Numbered from the stretch's first letter, positions 53,553 through 62,866 are shown. The stretch: 64,000 nt of DNA from an uncultured Pelagimonas sp. (GCF_947498515.1 NZ_CANMKO010000016.1:1-64000); one strand, 5' to 3'. Made by a program: numbers and translations. Notes: generated by a model from the letters alone, not told the origin.

Positions 53553-55829
53553 ATGCAACAGGCTCCTTTTGGCAGTGTGCCCCATTCACGTGCAGATCAA
53601 GATACTGAAGACGAGGGCGGCATTAATATTCGCGTGGTGGCGGCGACGCTGTGGCGGGGAAAATGGATTATTGCCATTTGTGTGCTGTTGTCTTTGACTT
53701 TGGCATTTTTCCGGGTGAGCCAGCAGGTTCCGTCCTATCGTGCAGCAGCCAAGGTGATTTTCGACCTTGAGCGCCGCAACATCACCGATATTGAAGAAGT
53801 GATCTCTACGGGCCGCGTCTCTCGGGAGCGGTTGCGCAATGAACTTGAGGTCTTGCAGTCTACCGCTTTGATTGAGCGGGTGATTGACGATTTGGAGCTT
53901 GAGAAAAATCCAGTTTTCAATCCGAGTTTGCGTCCCCCTGAGCCGTCTTTCCGACAGACGTATTTGCCGTGGATAACGCTGCCGCCCGAGGTCAATGAAC
54001 TGGCAAGCAGCATGGGGCTCATCTCCCCTGCCCCGCCGCCGCCAGACCCTGAAACAATCGCCCGGCGTCAGAGGTTGAATATTATTGTTCGTGTGCGCAA
54101 TGGGCTGCAACTGGTGCCCATCCGCAATTCGACAATTATTGAAATCGGCTTTGTTTCGAGCAACCCACAGCTGGCGGCCAAGGTCGCCAATGCGATGGCT
54201 GACCAATATATTGTGGAGCAGTTAGAGGGTAAGCTTGAGGCGACGCGGTCAGCAACGGATTGGCTCAGCACGAGGGTGCAAGAGCTGCAAGACAAGGTTG
54301 AGACCACCGAAAATGAGATACTGTCTGTGCGCGCCCAGATTGCCAAGGATGCGGGACAATCCCTCGAAATCACCCGTGTGCGTTTGGCCGAACTGAATGC
54401 TGCGCTGAGTGACGCACAATCGCGCGAGTTTAGCCAATCCGCCCAATATAACCGGTTGGTTTCGGCACTGGAAGGGCGTGCGGATATCGGTACAATTCCT
54501 GAATTTCGGGCCTCTGCAATCATCAGCGGGTTTCGCCAGGATGAAAGCGAGCTGATGTCGCGTATCGCCGCGTTGGGGGCCTCGGTTGGCGAAGATCACC
54601 CGTCTATGCAGCGGTTGAACGCACAGCTGCTTGATGTGCGCCGCAAGATGCTGGATGAAGCACAAAAGCTTGTTGAGGCCGTGCGGGTTGAGCGCGATGC
54701 TGCCCAAACAGAAGCACTTGCATTGATCAATAATGTGCGTGACTTGGAGCAAAAAGCGCTCCTACAAAGTACCGCTGAAATTCAATTGCAGCAGATGGAG
54801 CGACAGGCGCAGGCGTCCAAGTTGCTTTATGAAAACTTCCTTGGGCGTCTGCAAGAAACAGCCCAGCAAGAAAGTTTGACCAGTGCGGATGCACGGGTGA
54901 TTACCCCGGCCGAAGTTCCCCGCAGTGCTCTGGCGCAGAGCCGCAAGCGCGTGCTGACAACCGGCGCGATCATGGGCCTCATCTTGGGGGTCGGGGCTGT
55001 GATACTGATCAACAAATTGAATAACACGTTCCGCTCACCGGCGCAGGTGGAAGAGATCCTGGGCTTGCCCGTACTTGGGGGATTGCCGGCCGCAGGTCAC
55101 AAACTGGCCCGCAAGGATGTGATCGAAATGTTCTTGGAGAAGCCAACCTCATCGTTGGCCGAAGCCGTCCGAAATTTCCGAACGTCGGTGTTGTTGACCA
55201 ATATCGACAAGCCTCCACAAACGGTCATGGTCACGTCATCGATCCCGTCGGAAGGGAAATCTACGACATCGGTCCTTCTGGCATTGACCAGCCAACAGAT
55301 GGGGCGATCGACCATTCTTGTGGACTGCGATTTTCGCCTCCCCTCTATGGCTAAGATTTTGAAGATTGATGCCGATAAACCCGGGATTTTGTCTTTGATG
55401 AACGGCACGGCCGAACTTGATGATGTCATGAGCGTCGAACCTAGATCCGGGTTGCACGTGCTCATGGCGCGCCCTCAGGAGGCTGCAATCACATTGAACC
55501 CGGCGGACGTGTTGTCCTCGCAAAAGTTCAAGGATTTGCTGGATGATCTACGCTCAAAATATGATTTGGTGATCTTGGATACCCCCCCTGCCCTTGTGGT
55601 GAGTGATGCCCGGATTGTGTCCAAAGTGGTGGATACGGTGGTTTACATGATCAAGTGGGACAGCACGCCCCACGGTGTTGTGAAAGAAGGCGTCAAGGAA
55701 TTGCGCTCTATTGATGCGCCTATCGCCGGGACGGTTTTGACCATGATTGATGAGGAAAAAGCCACCAAATACTCATACGAAGGCTATGGATATCACCGCG
55801 GGCGGTATCGCGACTATTACCTTGACTGA
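53553..55829 (+). CDS. wzc: Wzc-type polysaccharide co-polymerase with BY-kinase domain (block C)
   Basis: ATG 53553 has AGGAAA upstream and gives 758 residues. As in the block B protein, it has an N-terminal Wzz domain with the first helix at about residues 39-57, a long coiled-coil (residues 200-420) and a second helix near 470-490. The kinase has SEGKST as Walker A (about residue 566), LVDCDFRLPS as A' and LVILDTPPALV (about 671) as Walker B. The tail YSYEGYGYHRGRYRDYYLD is tyrosine-rich. It differs in sequence from the block B kinase, so each may serve its own polymer, here with Wza and the O-antigen ligase-like protein. Confidence 0.92.
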   Translation: MQQAPFGSVPHSRADQDTEDEGGINIRVVAATLWRGKWIIAICVLLSLTLAFFRVSQQVPSYRAAAKVIFDLERRNITDIEEVISTGRVSRERLRNELEVLQSTALIERVIDDLELEKNPVFNPSLRPPEPSFRQTYLPWITLPPEVNELASSMGLISPAPPPPDPETIARRQRLNIIVRVRNGLQLVPIRNSTIIEIGFVSSNPQLAAKVANAMADQYIVEQLEGKLEATRSATDWLSTRVQELQDKVETTENEILSVRAQIAKDAGQSLEITRVRLAELNAALSDAQSREFSQSAQYNRLVSALEGRADIGTIPEFRASAIISGFRQDESELMSRIAALGASVGEDHPSMQRLNAQLLDVRRKMLDEAQKLVEAVRVERDAAQTEALALINNVRDLEQKALLQSTAEIQLQQMERQAQASKLLYENFLGRLQETAQQESLTSADARVITPAEVPRSALAQSRKRVLTTGAIMGLILGVGAVILINKLNNTFRSPAQVEEILGLPVLGGLPAAGHKLARKDVIEMFLEKPTSSLAEAVRNFRTSVLLTNIDKPPQTVMVTSSIPSEGKSTTSVLLALTSQQMGRSTILVDCDFRLPSMAKILKIDADKPGILSLMNGTAELDDVMSVEPRSGLHVLMARPQEAAITLNPADVLSSQKFKDLLDDLRSKYDLVILDTPPALVVSDARIVSKVVDTVVYMIKWDSTPHGVVKEGVKELRSIDAPIAGTVLTMIDEEKATKYSYEGYGYHRGRYRDYYLD

Positions 55830-56773
55830 ATCTGGTGCTTGGCGGTTTGGGGGCGCAGCTTAGCCCAGGCCAATTTGGCCCGGAGAGCTGTGCCAAGCCC
55901 CAGCGTATTGCAGAGGGCTTGAAACACCCAACGTTCTTGGGTCAGGTGAAGCCTGGGAAAGTGGCCCGAGATTTTGTCGACTAAGGCTTTTTCGATGGCC
56001 TCTGGGTTTTGCGGGCGGCCCATGTTCCAGCAGGCTAGCCACGCTTTATAGACAGCATAGTGCACCAGAGCTTGGGCCTGGGCTTGTGTCTGCGGGGCTG
56101 GCATCGTTTCGATCATGCGGGCAAGATTTGTGTCGGCGTCATTCCAACTGCGGCCTGTCATGGTGGAATTCGCCCTGATTTTCCAGATACCCCAAAGATT
56201 TGGAGTATGCGCAAAGCGGTAACCTGATGCGGCGGCGGCGATGATATGCGCCTTGTCTTCGTACAAAGAGAGATCCGTCTGAAAGGGGATTTCCGCGATT
56301 TCCGCGGGATAAACCACGGCATTTAGCTGTACGAAATTGTCGATGAAATAGCACATGGGATCCTGTTCTAGGGTCTCTGTGCTAACCTGTGATCGCACCG
56401 GGGGCGCGGCAAAGTGGTAGGTGTCGAAATCTCCGAAAAAGATCGTACGCGGAGGGGGATTTTCCGAAAGTGCGGCCTTGATATTTGGGACGATGTCCAA
56501 GGGCATTGGGTCGTCGATGTCTTGAAACTTGAAAAAGTCGCCTTGATGAGCGCCCATCAAGACATTGCGGGCATTTGACAATCCGCCGTTCTTTTCGAGC
56601 TGGATGACGGTTGCGCCGTGCTGTCTCAGGATTTGGTCGGTTTCATCTGTGCTGCCGTCATTGACAAACAAGACTTCGTCAAATGGCTGTTCAAGCTGTT
56701 CTAAGTTGGCAAAGAAAGCTTCGCAGAATTGCGCCCCATTATAGACAGGAACTAGCAGTGAAAGGCTCGGCAT
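55817..56773 (-). CDS. Glycosyltransferase family 2
   Basis: ATG 56773 (MPSLSLLVPVYNGAQFCEAF) gives 318 residues; the frame open to 56884 includes the RTX terminator region. GT-A landmarks are DEVLFVNDGSTDETDQIL and FFKFQDIDDPMPLD (metal motif), with an acidic base region near SLYEDKAHIIAAA. The C-terminal 80 residues are unmatched. Its 3' end overlaps the convergent BY-kinase gene by 13 nt. The terminator of the RTX gene lies just upstream, so this gene needs its own promoter. Confidence 0.87.
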   Translation of the reverse strand: MPSLSLLVPVYNGAQFCEAFFANLEQLEQPFDEVLFVNDGSTDETDQILRQHGATVIQLEKNGGLSNARNVLMGAHQGDFFKFQDIDDPMPLDIVPNIKAALSENPPPRTIFFGDFDTYHFAAPPVRSQVSTETLEQDPMCYFIDNFVQLNAVVYPAEIAEIPFQTDLSLYEDKAHIIAAAASGYRFAHTPNLWGIWKIRANSTMTGRSWNDADTNLARMIETMPAPQTQAQAQALVHYAVYKAWLACWNMGRPQNPEAIEKALVDKISGHFPRLHLTQERWVFQALCNTLGLGTALRAKLAWAKLRPQTAKHQIQSR

Positions 56774-56810
56774 GAAGGTGTTTCCAACACTAGATGATGG
56801 GTAGCTACAA

Positions 56811-56837
56811 AAAAGGCCCGCCAAAGACGGGCCTTTT
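56811..56837 (-). terminator. Intrinsic terminator of the RTX gene
   Basis: AAAAGGCCCG and CGGGCCTTTT form a 10-bp stem around a 7-nt loop. On the minus strand the stem is followed by further T residues. It lies 19 nt downstream of the stop of the RTX gene. Confidence 0.87.
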
Positions 56838-56855
56838 AGGTTTGGAGATTTTAGA

Positions 56856-59800
56856 TCAGACGAGGAAGTAATCCGAGCTGTCAAAATCAGTGTCGGTGCT
56901 GGTCAAGAAGGTGGCAACGAGATTGCCATCTACTGTCATGTCGACATCAACGCCATTCTGGGCAAAGGCGACCACGGCTGCTGGCCCAAAGGCTGTCAGG
57001 TCGATATCATCGATCCCTTGCTCAAAGTCGGTCACCGTATCTGCGTTGGCCGCACCGCTTGCCGCAAACACAAACGTGTCGGCGCCAAGATCGCCGGTCA
57101 TGACATCTATGCCATCACCACCGTCAAGCGTGTCGTCCGCCAAGCCGCCAACCAAGCTGTCATCGCCCGTGCCCCCGGAGAGCAGGTCGCCGCGGGTTTG
57201 TGTTCCGACTGTTGGCACTTCGACCTGACCTGACATCAGCGTGTCATTACCAGCCCCACCATAAAGGGAGTCTTGGTCTGCCGAGGTGTAATCGTCACCA
57301 CCGTTCAGCATGTCATTGTCGTCGTCGCCATAGAGAACATCGCGGCCGTTTGATCCATAAATGGTATCATCGCCGTCGCCACCATACGCGGTGTCGTCAC
57401 CGAAATCGGCACCAAGGGCAAAGCTCCCCGAGAGACCGGTATAGATCATGTCATCGCCACCGTCGCCGGTGATGACGTCATTGTTGCGACCGCCGGTGAT
57501 GGTGTCATTGGCCAAACCGCCGTCAATGGTGTCATTCCCACCATCGCCGTTTAGCTGATCACCGCGTGCCTGATAGTCGACCGCCGGTGATGGCGATGGT
57601 GCCAGCACCTGACCAGAGGTGATGACATCATGGCCTTCGCCACCATTGATCAGGTCGGTGTCGGCGGTTGCGCCATCATCGCCACCGGTCAAGGTGTCAT
57701 TCCCATTGCCGCCATCGATTGTATCACGGCCATTCGACCCGATAACGCTGTCATTGCCTTCGCCGGCGTCGACATAGTCATTCCCTAGATCGTCACCAAA
57801 GGTCTCTACGGTTGCCATACCGGTATAGATGGTGTCATCGCCATCAAGTCCGATGATGCTGTCATCGTCGGCACCGCCTTCGATATAGTCATTCGCCCGA
57901 CCACCTTGGATGGTGTCGTTGTCGGCCCCGCCAAGCATCCGGTCGCCATTGGCCTGAGTTCCGGCATCGGGTGTGACCAGCTGTCCAGAGATCAGCAAGT
58001 CATTGCCATCTCCACCTTCGAGCGTGTCAATCGAAGCTGTTGTGCCGTCGTTACCGCCCACTAGCTTGTCATTCCCGGTGCCGCCAATCAGGCTGTCAGC
58101 GCCGTCAGAGCCATACAGGGTGTCTGCGCCAGCGCCGCCATCAATGGTGTCGTTGCCGACCAAGACGCCGTCACGGATGCTGCCAAATATCTGGTCGTTG
58201 CCTTCTCCACCTAGGATGGAATCGTCACCCAAGCGACCTTCGATATCATCATTGCCATCGCCGCCTTCAATGGTGTCATTGCCATCATTGCCGAGCAGAG
58301 AGTCATTGCCAGCATCACCGGAGATGAAGTCATTTCCGTCGCCGCCAAGAATGGTGTCGTTGTCCGATCCGCCGCTGATCGAGTCATCACCTTGGTCACC
58401 CTCGATCCAGTCGTTTCCGCCATCTCCTGCGAGGGTGTCATTATCGGCCCCGCCGTCAATGTGGTCAGCGTTGTGGTAGCCATAGATGACGTCGCTTCCG
58501 GACCCACCCGTAAGCGTATCCGCCCCAACGCCGCCGTCGATGCTGTCGTCACCGTCGTTCCCTTGAATGGAATCGTCGCCATCGTCACCAGAGATGATGT
58601 CATCGTCATCACCGCCAAAAAGCGTGTCATCGCCAAGGTCGCCAAAGATGAAGTCGTTACCAGCGCCGCCTTGGATGCTGTCGTCCAGATCAACGCCATT
58701 GGTGTCATACCCGGCCCCAAAGAGAACGTCTGGCCCATCTGTGCCAGTCAGGTTGAGCGCGGCCTCGTTGGCGTAGCCCGCAACCGTCAGGTCTGTACGG
58801 TACAGATCTTCTCCGTCCGATAGGGTGACAGAGGCGAATGGTGTTGTGAAGGTGTTGCCAGAGTGGATCGGGTTCTCGCTGAACACGTCAAACTCGGGGC
58901 CAAACACCAAATTGGTGAAGGAGTTGTTTGTGACCGTAACACTGCTGGTATCGAAGATATAAACCGGAATGACGCTGCTGGCTGCTGCGGTGATACCGGC
59001 GCCGCCGATGGTTGGCCCGGTAAAGGTGTTGCCATCAATGGTAACGGCCGCATCCGAAGCAAAGTCGATCAGGATGCCTGTGGACTGAACATCCGCGCGG
59101 TTACCACCAATTTCTTCGATGATGTTGTTGGTGATCGTGGCAGCGGCGTCGTTGTTCACCTGAATGCCGTTTTGTGCGATGGTGTCGCCACCATCAAGAT
59201 AGCCAGCGCCGGTGATGGTGTTGCCATCAATCACGACACTCAGCAATCCGCTGAAGTCACCTTCGACGCGAATACCGGTGCGCTGGAAGTCTTCGATCGT
59301 GTTGTTGGTGAGCGTGACAACATGTGGGAAGAAGTCGATATTTGCAACGACGACACCTGTGCCACGGTTGTAACCGCCAGCAGGGCTGTCTTGCATGCCG
59401 GTGATGGTTACATCATCAACAGTTGCTGTTGAGCTGTCGATGGCGATGCCAGCGAAGTCGCTGTCTGCCAATGGGACATCTGCGCCCAAATCCCGGCCTT
59501 CAACCAGAACGTCTTCGATCACAACGTTGTCGCTGAAATTCACATGAACAACAGCCGCTGTGTCCCGCCCATCAGACATTGGAACAGAGGTCATCGGTGC
59601 ATCAGGCATCTCGATGATTGTGCTGTCACCGGCCCCGGTGATTGTCAGGTTGGAGGCAAAGTCGATCGTGAGCTGTTCACGGAAGGTGCCCGCCCCCACA
59701 TTGATTGCAGAGCTTGGAGCGCCCAATAGGATGGAGGCGTCAATCGCGTCTTGGATCGACATGCCATCATAGACATAATAAGTCGTGGTGGCGGTATCAA

Positions 59801-59906
59801 TAATGACCGACCCCGCAGGGTTTCCCGCGCCAGAAACGGCAGACTGTGCCGTGGCGAGATCCGGATAGGTAGTGGTAAGTCCTGAAATAGTAGCTTCGAT
59901 GGCCAT
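56856..59906 (-). CDS. Secreted beta-helix protein with RTX calcium-binding repeats
   Basis: The 1016-residue protein has no Sec signal, as expected for type I secretion. Residues about 60-370 form a parallel beta-helix with periodic NNTI and DGNTI turns; residues about 388-940 are many RTX nonapeptides (GGxGxDxLx, as in GGAGNDFIFGDLGDDTLFGG). A C-terminal domain ends in TDFDSSDYFLV, the region that usually carries the type I secretion signal. Beta-helix plus RTX modules is also the architecture of alginate C5 epimerases and of some polysaccharide-binding exoproteins, so a role on the exported polymer is plausible. No type I transporter is in the window. GGAGA precedes ATG 59906. Confidence 0.9.
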   Translation of the reverse strand: MAIEATISGLTTTYPDLATAQSAVSGAGNPAGSVIIDTATTTYYVYDGMSIQDAIDASILLGAPSSAINVGAGTFREQLTIDFASNLTITGAGDSTIIEMPDAPMTSVPMSDGRDTAAVVHVNFSDNVVIEDVLVEGRDLGADVPLADSDFAGIAIDSSTATVDDVTITGMQDSPAGGYNRGTGVVVANIDFFPHVVTLTNNTIEDFQRTGIRVEGDFSGLLSVVIDGNTITGAGYLDGGDTIAQNGIQVNNDAAATITNNIIEEIGGNRADVQSTGILIDFASDAAVTIDGNTFTGPTIGGAGITAAASSVIPVYIFDTSSVTVTNNSFTNLVFGPEFDVFSENPIHSGNTFTTPFASVTLSDGEDLYRTDLTVAGYANEAALNLTGTDGPDVLFGAGYDTNGVDLDDSIQGGAGNDFIFGDLGDDTLFGGDDDDIISGDDGDDSIQGNDGDDSIDGGVGADTLTGGSGSDVIYGYHNADHIDGGADNDTLAGDGGNDWIEGDQGDDSISGGSDNDTILGGDGNDFISGDAGNDSLLGNDGNDTIEGGDGNDDIEGRLGDDSILGGEGNDQIFGSIRDGVLVGNDTIDGGAGADTLYGSDGADSLIGGTGNDKLVGGNDGTTASIDTLEGGDGNDLLISGQLVTPDAGTQANGDRMLGGADNDTIQGGRANDYIEGGADDDSIIGLDGDDTIYTGMATVETFGDDLGNDYVDAGEGNDSVIGSNGRDTIDGGNGNDTLTGGDDGATADTDLINGGEGHDVITSGQVLAPSPSPAVDYQARGDQLNGDGGNDTIDGGLANDTITGGRNNDVITGDGGDDMIYTGLSGSFALGADFGDDTAYGGDGDDTIYGSNGRDVLYGDDDNDMLNGGDDYTSADQDSLYGGAGNDTLMSGQVEVPTVGTQTRGDLLSGGTGDDSLVGGLADDTLDGGDGIDVMTGDLGADTFVFAASGAANADTVTDFEQGIDDIDLTAFGPAAVVAFAQNGVDVDMTVDGNLVATFLTSTDTDFDSSDYFLV

Positions 59907-59924
59907 TGCGGTGTCTCCGACAGG

Positions 59925-60137
59925 TCAGTATGCGCATTCAGAGATGGAGCGCGCATGATACGGCGCTCGCGGCTCTGTAAGATTGATTGAAGATCCGTTT
60001 TCTGTGGGGTGGGTTCCAATGACGTCGTCATTGGAAAGAAGGCGGATTGTTTCAAATTGGTTTTGAACTTTGTTGCCTGCAGAAGGCAGTAGGACGAAGC
60101 CTGTAATAGGATGTTGAATATGAGATATTTCTATCAT
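59925..60137 (-). CDS. Possible 70-residue small protein upstream of the RTX gene
   Basis: The frame starts at ATG 60137 with AGGGGG 9 nt upstream and ends 18 nt before the RTX start. Its composition is protein-like (for example FVLLPSAGNKVQNQFETIRL), but I recognise no domain. The palindrome at 60014-60036 lies inside it, so if the palindrome is an operator the frame is probably not translated. Treat it as a candidate. Confidence 0.25.
   Translation of the reverse strand: MIEISHIQHPITGFVLLPSAGNKVQNQFETIRLLSNDDVIGTHPTENGSSINLTEPRAPYHARSISECAY
60014..60036. promoter_or_regulatory. Perfect 23-bp palindrome, probable operator
   Basis: TTCCAATGACG and CGTCATTGGAA are exact inverse complements around a single T. 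The site is centred about 119 bp upstream of the RTX start codon. It has no T run after it and a loop of one base, so it reads as a DNA-binding site rather than a terminator. Confidence 0.55.
60112..60129. promoter_or_regulatory. AT-rich element shared with the sequence at 63903
   Basis: TGTTGAATATGAGATA occurs here and again at 63903-63918. In this copy AATAT and ATATT form perfect arms around GAG (60117-60129). Both copies lie in intergenic regions. The element may be an operator; see the findings for the third, looser site at 27336. Confidence 0.4.
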
Positions 60138-60613
60138 TTTATAAAACCCCCTATTTCAAATGCACGGTGCCACTGCCTGTTAGGCGAAACAAAATCTATT
60201 CTAAAAACAAGCTGAAAACCCAAGAGCACTTCCCACGCGCCCAACGATGTTGGTGGATTCTCGGACCCTACTTTAACACTTCTTTAATATTTTGAAACGT
60301 CTGTACAACTATTTTTCTCATCCAATGGGGAAACTTCAGGAAGAAAATGGGCGAACTTTCGTTTATGGAGATGTTAACCGTCTGAATGCCGCCTGAGGTT
60401 GAGCGCAATCGTATCGACCTTTCAAATAAACGGCAAAAAATTAACGTTTCTGGCTTGGATCAATTTCGAGATCGGCATGCTGAACAAGGTCTGGCGGGTA
60501 GGGTTAGGTCCGGCGGTGCGGTATCGGGACGATGGACGGCGGGGGGCACTTCCTATAGGTCGAAATCAGGTTTGTATTAGCAATATTTTAAGCATGGTAT
60601 TTCGGAGGTCGAT

Positions 60614-61810
60614 TTGAAAGTTGGGATCGTAGGGTGCGGTTATGTTGCAAGCATGTATGCGAAAACCGCAGCAGTTCATCAGGATCTGGCCTTGGGCCAG
60701 GCCTTCGACGTAAACCCAGACAGGCTAAAGCGATTTTGTGATCGCTATGGGTGTGTTGGGGCGGCGTCTTTAGAGGATTTGTTGTCGGATGAAACAATTG
60801 GGCTGGTTCTTAACCTGACCAATCCACGCGACCATTACGATGTCACGCGTGCCTGCCTTGAAGCCGGAAAACATGTGTATACGGAAAAGCCGATCTCAAT
60901 GGAGACCGCGTCGTCGCGGGACCTGATGGAGATGGCACAAGCCCGTGGATTGCGCATCGGGTGCGCCCCGTGCGGTGTGCTTGGCAATACGGCGCAAACC
61001 ATTTGGCGCGCCCTGCAAGATGGGGTGATCGGCAAGGTGCGTTTGGTCTATGCCAATTACGATGACGGAATGATTGCTCCGGTGATGCAGCCTTGGACAT
61101 GGCTGAATGACCTCGACGTGCCTTGGCCTGCCAAAGATGAATTCGAGGTCGGCTGTACCTATGAGCACGCCGGGTATTTCCTGACATGGCTGAATGCGTT
61201 TTTTGGTCCGGCTCGCACGATGACGGCCTTCTCGTCCTGCCAGGTTCCCGACAAGGGGATCGAGGTCGATAGCATGGCCCCGGATTTCAGTGTCGGGTGT
61301 ATCGAATATGATGATGGTGTTGTCGCCCGCGTCACCTGTGGGCTTGTTGCGCCGCGGGATAAATCTCTGATGATTGTCGGCGATGAAGGGTATTTGTTTG
61401 TCAATTACCTACGCAACGACCATGAACCCGTCTATTTGCGCCGTTATAAACCGTCTCGCACCGTGCAGAGGATCGAGAACCGGATCGGGCGGCTGCGGGC
61501 GCGGGCACCATGGCTTACGTCTTGGTTGCCTTGGCCAGTGAAAGAATTCCTTCTTTATGAAAAGCTGCCCTTTGCCCTGCCCGTCAGCACGACATCTGTC
61601 TCGCATCACAAGCGGGTCGATTTTATGCTGGGTCCACTGGATATGGTCCGGGCCATCCAGGAAAATCGCCCGCATCGGCTTGGCTTTGATTTTGGTCTGC
61701 ATGTGTTTGAGCAAGTGGAGCGACTGCAGTACCCGGATCGCTTTGACGGGGAGAAACGCCTGACGACGTCCTTTGAGCCATTTGACCCCCTGCCCTTGAT
61801 CCAAGAGTAA
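60614..61810 (+). CDS. Gfo/Idh/MocA family oxidoreductase
   Basis: The start is a TTG at 60614, with GGAGG a few nucleotides upstream; no ATG gives the full N-terminus. The 398-residue NAD(P)-dependent enzyme begins KVGIVGCGYVASMYAKTA (Rossmann), with YTEKPISMETAS carrying the family EKP motif, and GCTYEHAGYFLTWLNAFFG in the second domain. Members oxidise or reduce sugars, for instance during formation of UDP-uronic acid derivatives or keto-sugars. The specific substrate is not known. It is followed by the related gene at 61817 after 6 nt. Confidence 0.9.
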   Translation: MKVGIVGCGYVASMYAKTAAVHQDLALGQAFDVNPDRLKRFCDRYGCVGAASLEDLLSDETIGLVLNLTNPRDHYDVTRACLEAGKHVYTEKPISMETASSRDLMEMAQARGLRIGCAPCGVLGNTAQTIWRALQDGVIGKVRLVYANYDDGMIAPVMQPWTWLNDLDVPWPAKDEFEVGCTYEHAGYFLTWLNAFFGPARTMTAFSSCQVPDKGIEVDSMAPDFSVGCIEYDDGVVARVTCGLVAPRDKSLMIVGDEGYLFVNYLRNDHEPVYLRRYKPSRTVQRIENRIGRLRARAPWLTSWLPWPVKEFLLYEKLPFALPVSTTSVSHHKRVDFMLGPLDMVRAIQENRPHRLGFDFGLHVFEQVERLQYPDRFDGEKRLTTSFEPFDPLPLIQE

Positions 61811-61816
61811 TCTGAT

Positions 61817-62866
61817 ATGCCCCATGAAGCGCCTGTGATCCTGTCTGATGATGTCCCCACTCCTGCGCGCGCCCTCTCTTGGGGGATTTTGGGCACGGGC
61901 AAGATTGCGCGGCAGTTTGCCGACGAATTGATCACTTTACCCTCTGCCCGGTTGGCGGGGGTTGCCTCCCGTACTGCTGCAAACGCGGCGGAGTTTGTGC
62001 AGCAGTTCGGGGATGGCATCGATGCCAAAGCCTATGAGAGCTATGCCGCGTTATGTGCGGATCCTGAGATTGATCTTGTCTATATCGCAACGCCGACGGG
62101 GTCCCACGCAGAGCTGTGCCGGATGGCGCTGATGGCTGACAAGGCGGTGCTGTGTGAGAAACCATTTTGTAGCAATGCCGCAGAGGCGGCCGAGATTTTT
62201 GCGCTGGCAAAGGCGCGCGGCCTATTTGTGATGGAAGCCATGTGGATGCGATTTAACCCGCTTATCCAAAAGGCAAAAAGGCTATTGGAAGAGGGTGCCA
62301 TAGGCGATGTCCGCACCCTACATGCGGAGTTGGGATACGCCAAGAACGCGGATGTGTTGGGACAGGCCTCAGAGGGGCGCGGTGCCCGGTTGGCATTTGG
62401 CTGTTATGGCGCATCATTGGCGGTCTTTCTGTTTGGTGCCCCTCTCTCGTCTTCGCTGCATGTCGTCCGGACGGAAACCGGGGCCGAAGACAGCGTGGCC
62501 TTGGTTTTGGAATACCCCTCGCTTGTTGTCTCCCTGCTCTTTAGCGAATGGGCGACTTTGGGAAATGAGGTGCGCATTCGGGGGCGCGGTGGCAACCTTG
62601 TGATTGGCGACCCGTTCATCAATGCGACGTCCTTGCAATTGACGAGCTTTGAGCGGCTGCAGCAGCGCTCTGTGAGGGAAAAACTAGAGGATAGATTGAG
62701 GCGGCTCTTTGGGCGCGACCGGGCGGGCGATGTTTCTTGTTTCAATGCCGGGTTTCGCGAAGAGGCAGAAGAAACGATGCGCTGTATGCACGCCGGCCTG
62801 CTGGAAAGCCCCAAGATGCCTCACGCGGAAACTTTGCTGGTGCATCGACTTTTGGAAACCGGCTAG
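61817..62866 (+). CDS. Gfo/Idh/MocA family oxidoreductase
   Basis: The 349-residue enzyme has LSWGILGTGKIARQFADEL as the nucleotide-binding start (residues 20-38) and AVLCEKPFCSN as the EKP motif. The MEAMWMRFNPLIQKAKRLLE and YGASLAVFLFGAPL segments place it in the group resembling trans-1,2-dihydrobenzene dehydrogenase and sugar dehydrogenases. It follows the other family member by 6 nt, so the pair may act in sequence or as a heteromer. ATG 61817 is followed by a 17-residue extension before the fold. Confidence 0.9.
   Translation: MPHEAPVILSDDVPTPARALSWGILGTGKIARQFADELITLPSARLAGVASRTAANAAEFVQQFGDGIDAKAYESYAALCADPEIDLVYIATPTGSHAELCRMALMADKAVLCEKPFCSNAAEAAEIFALAKARGLFVMEAMWMRFNPLIQKAKRLLEEGAIGDVRTLHAELGYAKNADVLGQASEGRGARLAFGCYGASLAVFLFGAPLSSSLHVVRTETGAEDSVALVLEYPSLVVSLLFSEWATLGNEVRIRGRGGNLVIGDPFINATSLQLTSFERLQQRSVREKLEDRLRRLFGRDRAGDVSCFNAGFREEAEETMRCMHAGLLESPKMPHAETLLVHRLLETG

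Larger units (their letters stand above)
59907..60613. other. Long intergenic region upstream of the RTX and oxidoreductase genes
   Basis: This 707-nt stretch separates the divergent RTX gene and Gfo/Idh gene. It holds the perfect palindrome at 60014-60036, the AT-rich element at 60112-60129 and a 70-codon minus-strand frame with a possible ribosome binding site, listed separately. The right part (60170-60600) carries no gene I can support. It probably contains the promoters of both genes. Confidence 0.6.

Noticed and set aside
57973-58479. 168-codon plus-strand frame opposite RTX repeats
   Set aside because: Its periodic serine/proline pattern simply mirrors the RTX repeat on the other strand.
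57040-58740. Regular short DNA repeats that might suggest a CRISPR or satellite
   Set aside because: They are degenerate coding repeats for the RTX nonapeptides, without conserved spacer structure.
27356-60592. CAATATTTTAAG found at 27356 and 60581, upstream of two genes
   Set aside because: An AT-rich 12-mer recurs by chance many times in 64 kb; no further similarity around it.
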